A stretch of DNA of 64,000 nt from Bryobacteraceae bacterium (GTDB lineage: Bacteria > Acidobacteriota > Terriglobia > Bryobacterales > Bryobacteraceae): NCBI GenBank assembly GCA_023384675.1, contig JAHDVK010000009.1, forward strand, positions 62,001-126,000. The letters run 5' to 3'. Shown in pieces: positions 33,378 to 40,817 of the stretch. Both the position numbers and the translations under genes were made by a program. The first letter of the stretch is position 1, and every line of letters begins with the position of its first letter. The notes beneath the pieces were generated by a model. The model saw only the letters and a list, made by a program, of their open reading frames with translations, was not told the origin of the DNA and did no database searches.

Positions 33378-33780
33378 GGAACAGACCATCGCCCTCGGCG
33401 AGCAACTCGCCCGCCAGTGGCCCCCGCCCGGCGTCATGCTCCTCATCGGCGATCTCGGCGCGGGCAAGACCACGCTCGCCAAGGGGATCGCCAGCGCGCT
33501 CGGCGCCGCCCGCCCCGAAGACGTCTCCAGCCCCACCTTCCCTCTCATCCACGAATACGGCGATCCCCCGCTCGTCTATCACATCGACCTCTACCGCCTT
33601 GACACCCTCGAAGAGGTTCGCACCCTCGGTCTCGACGAGGTGCTTGCGCGCCCCGCCCTGATCCTGCTGGAATGGGCGGAACGGTTCCCGGAGATCCTGC
33701 CCTTGCCCCGGCGGGAGGTCAGGCTGGAAGAAGCCGGCGAAAACGAACGCCGCATCACCGTCACAGACATACTGGAATAA
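33349..33780 (+). CDS. tsaE: tRNA threonylcarbamoyladenosine biosynthesis ATPase TsaE
   Basis: A 143-residue P-loop ATPase needed with TsaB and TsaD for t6A37 formation in ANN-decoding tRNAs. Features: LGEQLARQWPPPGVMLLIGD, Walker A GDLGAGKTTLAKGI, SSPTFPLIHEYGDPPLVYHIDLYRL (switch region and conserved Thr/His/Asp) and ILLEWAERFPEILP with the conserved Glu-Trp. The start at 33349 (MPRVYHTSSEEQ) falls inside the end of nnr, a 29-base overlap. The length is normal for TsaE. tsaB and tsaD are not in the window. Confidence 0.95.
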   Translation: MPRVYHTSSEEQTIALGEQLARQWPPPGVMLLIGDLGAGKTTLAKGIASALGAARPEDVSSPTFPLIHEYGDPPLVYHIDLYRLDTLEEVRTLGLDEVLARPALILLEWAERFPEILPLPRREVRLEEAGENERRITVTDILE

Positions 33781-33787
33781 CCCCCCG

Positions 33788-34918
33788 ATGACTCCCGGCG
33801 ACCGAACGAAAATCCTCTCCCGCCTCTTCCTGGCGGTGCTGCTGGCTGTGCTCGCCTGGGGCGTTTACGTCGTCATGCGCCCCTTCATGGACGCGCTCAT
33901 CGCCGCCGTTATCCTTACGATCTCCTTCCAGCCTGTCTACAGCCTGATCCATAAGCGCATCACGAATTCCAGCGCCGCCGCGCTCGTCTGCATCCTGCTC
34001 CTGCTCGTCGTGATCCTCATCCCGATGGTCTTTCTCATCACCACGGTCGTCGGCGAAATGCGCGACCTCTATCGCGTCATGGCCGAGCAGAGCCGCAACG
34101 AGGGCGGCTGGGGCGAGTATTTCAATCATCTGGTCGAAAGGCCCGTCGGCTGGGTCGCGCAGCGCACCGGCATGGAGGCGCCTGAACTCAAGGCCGCGCT
34201 GCTCGACAAGGCGGAACAGGCGAGCGCCGGCGCCCTCAGCTGGCTCACCTCCATCTTCGGCAACCTCGCCGCAATCCTCGGAAACCTGGTCTTCACCCTC
34301 TTCGTGATGTTCTTCCTGTTCCAAAGCGGCGATGTCTTCGAACGGCGCCTGCTCATGTATCTACCCATGGAGGAGCAGCGCCTGCGGCACTTGCTGGACA
34401 TCCTGAAGAACGCCATCGTCACCAACCTCTATGGCATGGTGATCATCTCCCTCCTGCAAGGCGCGCTCGTCGGCATGGCCTTCGCCTTCGTGGGGCTTCG
34501 TTCGCCCGTCTTCTGGGGCATGGTGGCGGCGTTCACCTCTCTGATCCCGCTCGTCGGCACCGCGCTGGTATTGGTGCCCGGCATCATCGTGCTGTTGTTG
34601 AACGGCGCCTACGGGAAGGCGATCTTCCTCGCTGCCTGGGGCGCGATCGTCGTGGGCTTCTCGGACAACATCGCCCGCCCCCTCATCCTCAAACGCGGCA
34701 TCGAAATGAGCACCCTCGCCCTCTTCCTCGCCTTGATGGGCGGTGTGCAGGTGTTCGGCCTCATCGGCTTGTTCGCCGGCCCCGTGATCTTCACCGCCGC
34801 TTATGTCGTGATGAAGATCCTCCACGAGGAACGCATGGAATGGGAAGGCCGCGCGCCCGCCTTGGCGGCCGCGGCTGAAGACACCGGCGATCTCACCCCG
34901 CCCCCGGACGTCGAATAG
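33788..34918 (+). CDS. AI-2E family (PerM/YdiK-type) membrane permease
   Basis: A 376-residue polytopic protein of the AI-2 exporter-like family. About seven to eight hydrophobic segments: a hairpin at 13-55 (FLAVLLAVLAWGVYVVM, ALIAAVILTISFQPVYSL), one at 64-88, then after a soluble region 150-180, 205-245, 250-280, 285-305 and 318-345. Family blocks GNLVFTLFVMFFLFQSG, LQGALVGMAFAFVGLRSPVFWG and GMVAAFTSLIPLVGTALVLVPG are clear. Members have been linked to AI-2 export or Na+/H+ exchange; here the solute is unknown. Last gene of the operon, 7 bases after tsaE, converging on a helical-protein gene 3 bases beyond. Confidence 0.9.
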   Translation: MTPGDRTKILSRLFLAVLLAVLAWGVYVVMRPFMDALIAAVILTISFQPVYSLIHKRITNSSAAALVCILLLLVVILIPMVFLITTVVGEMRDLYRVMAEQSRNEGGWGEYFNHLVERPVGWVAQRTGMEAPELKAALLDKAEQASAGALSWLTSIFGNLAAILGNLVFTLFVMFFLFQSGDVFERRLLMYLPMEEQRLRHLLDILKNAIVTNLYGMVIISLLQGALVGMAFAFVGLRSPVFWGMVAAFTSLIPLVGTALVLVPGIIVLLLNGAYGKAIFLAAWGAIVVGFSDNIARPLILKRGIEMSTLALFLALMGGVQVFGLIGLFAGPVIFTAAYVVMKILHEERMEWEGRAPALAAAAEDTGDLTPPPDVE

Positions 34919-34921
34919 CGC

Positions 34922-35578
34922 CTACTTCTTCGGAGGTCCGCCCTTGCCCGGCAGCGTTTCGCCCTTGCGCAGCAGCGACGGCCGCTTCTTCTTCTGCTCC
35001 GCTTCCTTCTCGCGCGTCTCCGCCGCCTCTTTCACCCGCTCGGGCGTCGACATGCTCTCCCGCCGCTTCCGGTCGTCCGCCTCGCGCTCCGCCACGCTCC
35101 GCCGCCGCATCCGCAAATCCTCCTCCGCCATCTCGGCGCTGTCCTCGAGCGTGTCGATTACGTTCTCCATCGCGAACTGATACCTATCCAGGTCTGGCGG
35201 CTCCTGGTCGAGAAACTTGTTCAGCTTCTCAAGCAGTTTGCGGTTTTCCTTGGCGACGAACTCGATCGACTCCAGTTCCCGCCCCTTGCGCAGCGTGTCG
35301 TCGATCACCGTATCCACCGCCTCGATGATCTGCGTCAGTTGCCCCAGCGTCGTGTGGATCATGCCGCTGCGGCCCGTGGCCGGCCGCGAGAAAAGTTGCT
35401 CCAGCAGGTCCACGCGCTGCTGCGCGAACTTCAGATACAGCCGCAGCCGCGGGTCCGGTTCCTGCGTGATCCGAAGCTGATCCACCTCATCGGCGGTCAG
35501 AAAATCCCGTTGCGCCCGCACGCCCGGCACTGCCAGCAGCGCGATCAAGACAACGGCGAACAGTGATGCCACGCGCAT
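34922..35578 (-). CDS. Exported helical protein, function unknown
   Basis: A 218-residue protein with signal peptide (MRVASLFAVVLIALLAVPGVRAQ). The mature part is almost wholly helical: RLRLYLKFAQQRVDLLEQLF, then LGQLTQIIEAVDTVIDDTLRKG, and a highly charged C-terminal tail (READDRKRRESM, KEAEQKKKRPSLL) ending in Gly/Lys/Pro. No known domain recognised. It is third in a minus-strand set with a TPR protein and another small helical exported protein, 25 bases after the latter. A periplasmic accessory protein is the simplest guess. Confidence 0.65.
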   Translation of the reverse strand: MRVASLFAVVLIALLAVPGVRAQRDFLTADEVDQLRITQEPDPRLRLYLKFAQQRVDLLEQLFSRPATGRSGMIHTTLGQLTQIIEAVDTVIDDTLRKGRELESIEFVAKENRKLLEKLNKFLDQEPPDLDRYQFAMENVIDTLEDSAEMAEEDLRMRRRSVAEREADDRKRRESMSTPERVKEAAETREKEAEQKKKRPSLLRKGETLPGKGGPPKK

Positions 35579-35603
35579 GATTGGTCTCCTTCGCGTTTCC
35601 GCG

Positions 35604-36044
35604 TCAGCGCTTCTGCCCCATCACTCCCAACAGAAAGTCTTCGTGAATCTGAAACACCTTCTTGCGGGCCGCCTCGGCCATGGGACGGTCGTCCAGCGAG
35701 AGGGCCTTCTCCAGATCCTCTAATTTCTTCAAGAAATCGCGCGTCTTCAACTCCCCGCGCTTGTAATCCCGCGACAGCCGCCGCGGCGGCCGGCCGGTCT
35801 CCCGCAGCGATTGCAGCGCCAGTCCGCTGCCTTCCACCACCTGATCGAGCGCCTCCTGCAACTCCGTCTTCGAGCCGAACTCACGCACGATCTCCTGTGC
35901 TTTCGTCATCTCGCGCTCGGCATACTCCAGAGCCCGCTGCGCCCGCCGCGTCAGGTTCTGCTCCTTCTTCACCGCCTCCAACCCCTGCGCCGCCAGCAAG
36001 CCAGGCAACCCAACCAACAAAACCACGCGAAACAGATACCTCAT
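35604..36044 (-). CDS. Small exported helical protein, function unknown
   Basis: A 146-residue protein with signal peptide (MRYLFRVVLLVGLPGLLAAQ). The rest is helical and charged: EQNLTRRAQRALEYAEREMTK, LQEALDQVVEGSGLALQSL, RETGRPPRRLSRDYKRGELK, FLKKLEDLEKALSLDD. The YKxGELKTRDFLKKLEDL portion hints at a helical bundle. No domain is recognised. It begins 4 bases inside the end of the TPR gene (ATGA), so it is translationally coupled to it. Confidence 0.65.
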   Translation of the reverse strand: MRYLFRVVLLVGLPGLLAAQGLEAVKKEQNLTRRAQRALEYAEREMTKAQEIVREFGSKTELQEALDQVVEGSGLALQSLRETGRPPRRLSRDYKRGELKTRDFLKKLEDLEKALSLDDRPMAEAARKKVFQIHEDFLLGVMGQKR

Positions 36045-37159
36045 CGCCGCGTCATCCTTTCCAGCATCCGCACCCTCTGCCGCGCCTTGAACTCCTCATC
36101 CGGGTTCTTCCCCTCGCTCATCGCCAGAAACTTCTGGTAGCTCTCCAGCGCCGGCTTGTGCTCCTTGCGCGCGTCCAGCATCGTCGCCCGCAGATAGTGA
36201 TACGCGGCATTTTCGCCTCCCAGCGCGCGCACCCGCTCCAGAGCCGCGAGCGCCGCCTCATGCTGCTGCAGCAACACCAGCGCCGCCGTGAACTCGCTCC
36301 ACGCCTCCAGCGAATCCCCCTTGATCTTCACCGCCGCCTGAAACTCCCGCGCCGCCGGCCCATACTGCTTCTGATCCCGCAGCAAGCGCCCTAGAAACAT
36401 TCGCGCCTCCAGGTTCTCCGGCTCATGTTGGACAATCGCCTGCGCCAGCGGAATGCTCTTCTCCGGCCGCTGATCCCGCAGATACGCCGTCGCCAGCGCA
36501 TACGCCGCCGCGGGCGTCGGCTGCTGCTTCATCACGAGCTCCAGATGTCCGATCGCCGCTTCCAACTCCCCCTCGTCCAGCAGCATCAGCGCCAGCCGTT
36601 CCCGCGCCGCCGGAACCTCTACCACCTTCTCCCACGCGCCCCGAGCCTCAGCGCGCATCCCGGCTCGCTCATAGGTCTCGGCCAGTTCCAGCCGCCGGTC
36701 CCGGTTCTCCGGATCCAGTTCCGCCGCCCGCGCCAGCAACGCGGCCCCCTCCCGCCACTTCTCCAAGCCCAGTAGCGCCCGCGCCTGCAGATACGCCACC
36801 CGCGCGTCCTCCGGCTTCGTCTTCGCCGCCGCCTCCAGCGGCTCGCGCGCCTCCTCGAACCGCCCCGCCTGCACCAGCGATTGCCCCAGGTTCAACTGCG
36901 CCTCAAATAGCCCCGGCTCCAGCGCCAGCACCTTCCGGAAGCCCTCGATCGCCGCTTCGTCATTGCCTGCCAGCGATTGCGACAACGCCAGGTTGAAGTG
37001 CCCCGCCACGCTCTCCGGGTTCTTCTCGACGTACGCCTTCAGCACCGCCACCGCCTCCGCGTAGCGGCCCGCGTCCAGATGCGCGCTCGCCTCCTTCATC
37101 GGATCGGCGGGCGGCTGCAGGAATGCCAGCATCAGCAGAGTCACCGGCGCCACTTGCAT
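36041..37159 (-). CDS. Tetratricopeptide repeat (TPR) protein
   Basis: A 372-residue protein with a short hydrophobic N-terminus (MQVAPVTLLMLAFLQPPADP) that may be a signal peptide, followed by about nine TPR-type helix pairs. Examples: ASAHLDAGRYAEAVAVLKAY, VAGHFNLALSQSLAGNDEAA, LFEAQLNLGQSLVQAGRFEE, ARVAYLQARALLGLEKWREG and AYHYLRATMLDARKEHKPAL. TPR solenoids bind other proteins; no catalytic part is present. The start has GGAGGT directly upstream and a TACAAT box 6 bases before the ATG. It leads the three-gene minus set whose other members are small helical exported proteins. Confidence 0.88.
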   Translation of the reverse strand: MQVAPVTLLMLAFLQPPADPMKEASAHLDAGRYAEAVAVLKAYVEKNPESVAGHFNLALSQSLAGNDEAAIEGFRKVLALEPGLFEAQLNLGQSLVQAGRFEEAREPLEAAAKTKPEDARVAYLQARALLGLEKWREGAALLARAAELDPENRDRRLELAETYERAGMRAEARGAWEKVVEVPAARERLALMLLDEGELEAAIGHLELVMKQQPTPAAAYALATAYLRDQRPEKSIPLAQAIVQHEPENLEARMFLGRLLRDQKQYGPAAREFQAAVKIKGDSLEAWSEFTAALVLLQQHEAALAALERVRALGGENAAYHYLRATMLDARKEHKPALESYQKFLAMSEGKNPDEEFKARQRVRMLERMTRR

Positions 37160-37214
37160 ACCTCCATTGTATCGGCCCAGTTACAGCCTTCAGTCCGTTA
37201 CACTGTCACTGATC
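37160..37214. promoter_or_regulatory. Divergent promoter region of the TPR and metallophosphoesterase genes
   Basis: Minus strand: GATACAAT (TACAAT at 37166-37171) ends 6 bases before the TPR ATG and is followed at once by GGAGGT. Plus strand: TACACT (37199-37204) ends 10 bases before the metallophosphoesterase ATG at 37215. Both boxes leave little or no leader. Confidence 0.4.
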
Positions 37215-38084
37215 ATGCCTTTCGCCCATTTGCCATCCCTTTCGCGCCGGGCTTTCACCCTCACCCTCGCCGGCGCCGGCCTCTCCGTCCTCCGTGCCCA
37301 AACGTCCCTCGAGCACTGGGCCCTCATGTCAGACACCCATATCCCAGCTGACCCCGCCAACGGCCACCGCGGTTTCAGCCCCACCGAAAATCTCTCCAAA
37401 ATCGTCCCGCAAATCGTCGCCGCCGCCCCCGAAGCCGCCATCATCTGCGGCGACGCCGCCCGCCTCGACGGCCAGCCCGGCGATTACGCGGTCCTCAAGA
37501 AACTCCTCTCCCCCCTCATGCAGAAAACCCCCGTCGCCATCGCGCTCGGCAACCACGACCACCGCAAGAACTTCCTCGATGCATTCGGACCCTCGCCCGC
37601 CGGCGCGCAATCCGTCCAGAACAAGCACGTCGTTGTGCTCGAAGGCAAAGCCGTTCGCGTTATCGTCCTCGATTCCCTCATCACCCCCAACTTCACCCCC
37701 GGCCTGCTCGGCCGCACCCAACGCGAATGGCTCGCCCGCTTCCTCGCCTCCTCCGACGACCGCCCCACGCTACTCTTCGTCCACCACACCCTCGACGATA
37801 CCGACGGCGCCCTGCTCGACTCCCCCCGCCTTCTTGACGTCCTCCGCCCCCACCGCAAAGTGAAAGCCATCTTCTACGGCCACTCCCACACCTACCGCTA
37901 CGACATGTGGGAACACGTCCATCTCGTCAATCTCCCGGCCATCGGATACAATTTCAGGGACACCGAACCCGTCGGCTGGATTGACGCTCGTCTCACGCCG
38001 CAGGGAGGCCGCCTCACCCTGCGCGCCCTCGCGGGCAACCGCGAAAATGATGGAAAGACCGTCGAATTGAATTGGAGGCCTTGA
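37215..38084 (+). CDS. Exported calcineurin-like metallophosphoesterase
   Basis: A 289-residue phosphoesterase with a twin-arginine-type leader (SLSRRAFTLTLAGAGLSVLRA). Metal-binding motifs in order: MSDTHIPAD (D-x-H), ICGDAARLDG (GD), ALGNHDHRKNF (GNHD), LLFVHHTLDD (H) and FYGHSHTYRY (GHxH). The start at 37215 is preferred to 37167, since the extra residues precede the leader. Substrate could be a phosphodiester or phosphomonoester. It is followed after 4 bases by the GH29 fucosidase gene, suggesting one transcript for extracytoplasmic degradation. Confidence 0.9.
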   Translation: MPFAHLPSLSRRAFTLTLAGAGLSVLRAQTSLEHWALMSDTHIPADPANGHRGFSPTENLSKIVPQIVAAAPEAAIICGDAARLDGQPGDYAVLKKLLSPLMQKTPVAIALGNHDHRKNFLDAFGPSPAGAQSVQNKHVVVLEGKAVRVIVLDSLITPNFTPGLLGRTQREWLARFLASSDDRPTLLFVHHTLDDTDGALLDSPRLLDVLRPHRKVKAIFYGHSHTYRYDMWEHVHLVNLPAIGYNFRDTEPVGWIDARLTPQGGRLTLRALAGNRENDGKTVELNWRP

Positions 38085-38088
38085 CCCC

Positions 38089-39393
38089 ATGACCCGCCGC
38101 CAGGCTATGCAGTTCGCCGCCGCCGCCCCCGCGGCCCTCTCCGCTCTCGGCCAGCAAGCCCCCTATCAACCCTCGCCCGCCAACCTCAAAGCCCGCGAAT
38201 GGTTCCAGGACGCCAAATTCGGCCTCTTCATCCACTGGGGCGTCTATTCCGTCCTCGCCAAGGGCGAGTGGGTCATGAACAACGACCGCATCACCGTCGA
38301 TCGCTACGCCCACCTCCTCCCCCGCTTCAACCCCGTCAAGTACAACCCCGCCGAATGGGTCGCCCTCGCCAAAGCCGCCGGCCAGCGCTATATCACCATC
38401 ACCAGCAAACACCACGACGGCTTCGCCATGTGGGGCACGAAGCAGAAGCAGTGGAATATCGTCGACGACACACCCTACGGCAAGGACGTGCTGAAACCCC
38501 TCGCCGAAGAGTGCCGCAATCAGGGCGTGAAGCTCTTCTTCTACCACTCCCACCTCGACTGGACCCACCCCGACTACCACCCCCGCGGCCGCACCGGCCT
38601 CCATTCCGGCCGCCCCGATTCCGGCGACTTCAACCGCTACCTCGACTTTATGGATGCCCAGCTTGAGGAACTACTCACTGGCTACGGCGATCTCGCCGGC
38701 ATCTGGTTCGACGGCATCTGGGACCGCAAGGACGCCAACTGGCGCCTCCGCCAAACCTACGACCTCATCCACCGACTCCAGCCCCATGCCCTCGTCGGCA
38801 ACAACCACCACCTCGCCCCCTTCGACGGCGAGGACTTCCAGATGTTCGAGAAAGACCTCCCCGGCCAGAACACCACCGGCTTCAGCGGTGATGCCAAAAT
38901 CGGCACGCTCCCCCTCGAAACCTGCGAAACCATCAATGGCGCCTGGGGCTACCACGCCACCGACCGCCGCTTCAAATCCACCCGCGACCTGCTCCATTAC
39001 CTCATCAAGGGCGCCGGCTTGAACGCCAACTTCCTGCTCAACGTCGGTCCCACCCCCGAAGGCACGATCCAGGAAGAGTTTGTCACCCGCCTCAAGGAAA
39101 TGGGCGCCTGGCTCGGCAAGTTTGGCGAATCCATCTACGGCACCCGCGGTGGCCCATTGCCTCCGCGCCCCTGGGGCGTCACCACCCAGAAGACCGGCCG
39201 CGTCTACGCCCACATCCTCGACTGGCCCGACCCGGCACTCGTCATCCCGCGCCTGCCCATGCCGTTCAAGAAGGCTTCCCTCCTCTCCACCGGGCAGGAA
39301 GTCAACACCGCCGAAGTGGACCAGGGCCTGCTCCTCACCCTGCCCCACACCGGCCGCGACCCCATCGACACCGTCGTCGCGTTCGAGGTCTAA
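38089..39393 (+). CDS. Alpha-L-fucosidase, glycoside hydrolase family 29
   Basis: A 434-residue GH29 enzyme that removes alpha-linked L-fucose from glycans. N-terminal leader MTRRQAMQFAAAAPAALSAL suggests export. Landmarks: AKFGLFIHWGVYSVLAKGEW, YITITSKHHDGFAMW, FFYHSHLDWTHPDY, and GIWFDGIWD, whose Asp in WFDG is the GH29 nucleophile. LLNVGPTPEGTI closes the barrel and a short beta domain ends the protein. The acid/base residue cannot be fixed by eye. It lies 4 bases after the phosphoesterase and converges on the sulfatase gene with a 4-base overlap; fucosidase plus sulfatase suggests use of sulfated fucose-containing glycans. Confidence 0.92.
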   Translation: MTRRQAMQFAAAAPAALSALGQQAPYQPSPANLKAREWFQDAKFGLFIHWGVYSVLAKGEWVMNNDRITVDRYAHLLPRFNPVKYNPAEWVALAKAAGQRYITITSKHHDGFAMWGTKQKQWNIVDDTPYGKDVLKPLAEECRNQGVKLFFYHSHLDWTHPDYHPRGRTGLHSGRPDSGDFNRYLDFMDAQLEELLTGYGDLAGIWFDGIWDRKDANWRLRQTYDLIHRLQPHALVGNNHHLAPFDGEDFQMFEKDLPGQNTTGFSGDAKIGTLPLETCETINGAWGYHATDRRFKSTRDLLHYLIKGAGLNANFLLNVGPTPEGTIQEEFVTRLKEMGAWLGKFGESIYGTRGGPLPPRPWGVTTQKTGRVYAHILDWPDPALVIPRLPMPFKKASLLSTGQEVNTAEVDQGLLLTLPHTGRDPIDTVVAFEV

Positions 39394-40805
39394 TTCCGCC
39401 AGTCCCAACCTTCCGTGCGCACCTCGCGGTGAATCCGGTCCAGCGTTGCGCTCATCGCGGCCAGCCGTTCTTTCTCGCGCGCCGCGAGGTTATTGCGCTC
39501 GTGCGGATCGCGCCGCAGGTTGTACAACTCGAACCGCTCCAGCTTTTGCCCCCGGATGCGTGCCATGTCGCGCGCTGGATCGAACGCGCCGCCCGATCCC
39601 TCGCCGTGCCGGTCATAGAGGCCGAGCACCTTCCAGTCGCCATCGCGCATCGCCGCAATTGGGGCGTCGATGGTATTGAAATAGTGCCAGTGCAGCGGTC
39701 CCGGTCGCAGCATACGCGCGTTGCGCAACATCGCCGTCATATTCACGCCGTCCAGCGTTTTTGCCTTTGGAACCGCCACGCCCGCCATCGCGCACATCGT
39801 CGGCAGCAGATCAACGCCGCTGAACGGCTGATCCAGCGCGCTGCCCGGCGCCGTCAGGCCCGGCATCCGCGCGATGCCCGGCACGCGAATTCCCCCTTCG
39901 TACAGCGAGAGCTTCATGCTGCGGAAGGGCCCCGGCGAACCATGCGAGCGCCATGCCGCCGGGTAGCGGTCCAGCGTCTCCGGGCCATTGTCGCTCGTGA
40001 ACAGCACGAACGTGTTTTCCTCGAGTCCCGCCTTCTTCAGATGATCCAGCAGCCGCCCGAACGCGGCGTCGGTCTGGGTCACATTGCCGTAGTACAGCGC
40101 TTCGCCTTTTTCCTTCGCCTCGGGGTACATCCGCACATACTGGTCCGCCGTCGCCACTGGTTCGTGCGGAGAATGAAACGGCACGTATAGGAAAAACGGC
40201 CTGGCAGAGCCCGCCCTGCCCTCCAGCCAGCGGATGCTCTCGTCCACGATAATATCGCTCGAAAATCCCTTGATCTCGCCGGTTTTTGCCCCGTTTTTGA
40301 CGAAATTTACGGGGTTTTCGTGCGACGGCGCGGCGTTGTTCTGGGTCGCGAACCAGTATTCAAACCCGTGATCGGAAGGCTGCGGCTGCGCCGGGTCGTT
40401 GAACTTCCCATTCAGATGCCACTTGCCCGAAACGCAGGTATCGTAACCAGCGCCGCGCAGCAGCGCGGCCGCGGTGGTTTCGTCCCGCCGCAGGTGCATC
40501 GGGTTGCCGTCGGGAATCCAGTTGTAGACGCCGCACCGGTCCGGTGTCCGCCCGGTTAGCAAACCCGCGCGCGACGGCGAGCACACCGGCGCGGCCGCGT
40601 AGCAGTGGTCAAAGCGCATGCCCGATGCGGCGAACGCGTCCCAGCGCGGCGTTTTGATCGCACGGCTGCCAAAGCAGCCAACGTCGCCGTAGCCGAGATC
40701 GTCGCAGGTGACGATGACGAAGTTTGGCGGGCGCGAGGGGCGCTGAGAAAAGGCGCTCTGGGCCGCCGTCGCACCCAGGAGCGAAAGGAAAGTGCGGCGC
40801 TGCAT
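39390..40805 (-). CDS. Type I sulfatase (formylglycine-dependent)
   Basis: A 471-residue arylsulfatase-family enzyme. Leader MQRRTFLSLLGATAAQSAFS is of twin-arginine style. Motif CSPSRAGLLTGR (near 74) carries the Cys converted to formylglycine. Metal-binding and core segments: FVIVTCDDLGYGDVGCFG, VSGKWHLNG, FFLYVPFHSPHEP and FTSDNGPET. Conversion needs an anSME or FGE maturase; neither is in the window, since the only radical SAM gene here is of a different type. A TAAAGT box lies 6 bases before the ATG at 40805. Likely acts on sulfated polysaccharide with the neighbouring fucosidase. Confidence 0.94.
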   Translation of the reverse strand: MQRRTFLSLLGATAAQSAFSQRPSRPPNFVIVTCDDLGYGDVGCFGSRAIKTPRWDAFAASGMRFDHCYAAAPVCSPSRAGLLTGRTPDRCGVYNWIPDGNPMHLRRDETTAAALLRGAGYDTCVSGKWHLNGKFNDPAQPQPSDHGFEYWFATQNNAAPSHENPVNFVKNGAKTGEIKGFSSDIIVDESIRWLEGRAGSARPFFLYVPFHSPHEPVATADQYVRMYPEAKEKGEALYYGNVTQTDAAFGRLLDHLKKAGLEENTFVLFTSDNGPETLDRYPAAWRSHGSPGPFRSMKLSLYEGGIRVPGIARMPGLTAPGSALDQPFSGVDLLPTMCAMAGVAVPKAKTLDGVNMTAMLRNARMLRPGPLHWHYFNTIDAPIAAMRDGDWKVLGLYDRHGEGSGGAFDPARDMARIRGQKLERFELYNLRRDPHERNNLAAREKERLAAMSATLDRIHREVRTEGWDWRN

Positions 40806-40811
40806 GCGCCT

Positions 40812-40817
40812 ACTTTA
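40812..40817 (-). promoter_or_regulatory. -10-like box TAAAGT of the sulfatase gene
   Basis: On the minus strand TAAAGT ends 6 bases before the ATG at 40805, in the 9-base gap after the AsmA-like gene. Fits the leaderless pattern seen elsewhere in this window; no -35 visible. Confidence 0.3.
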
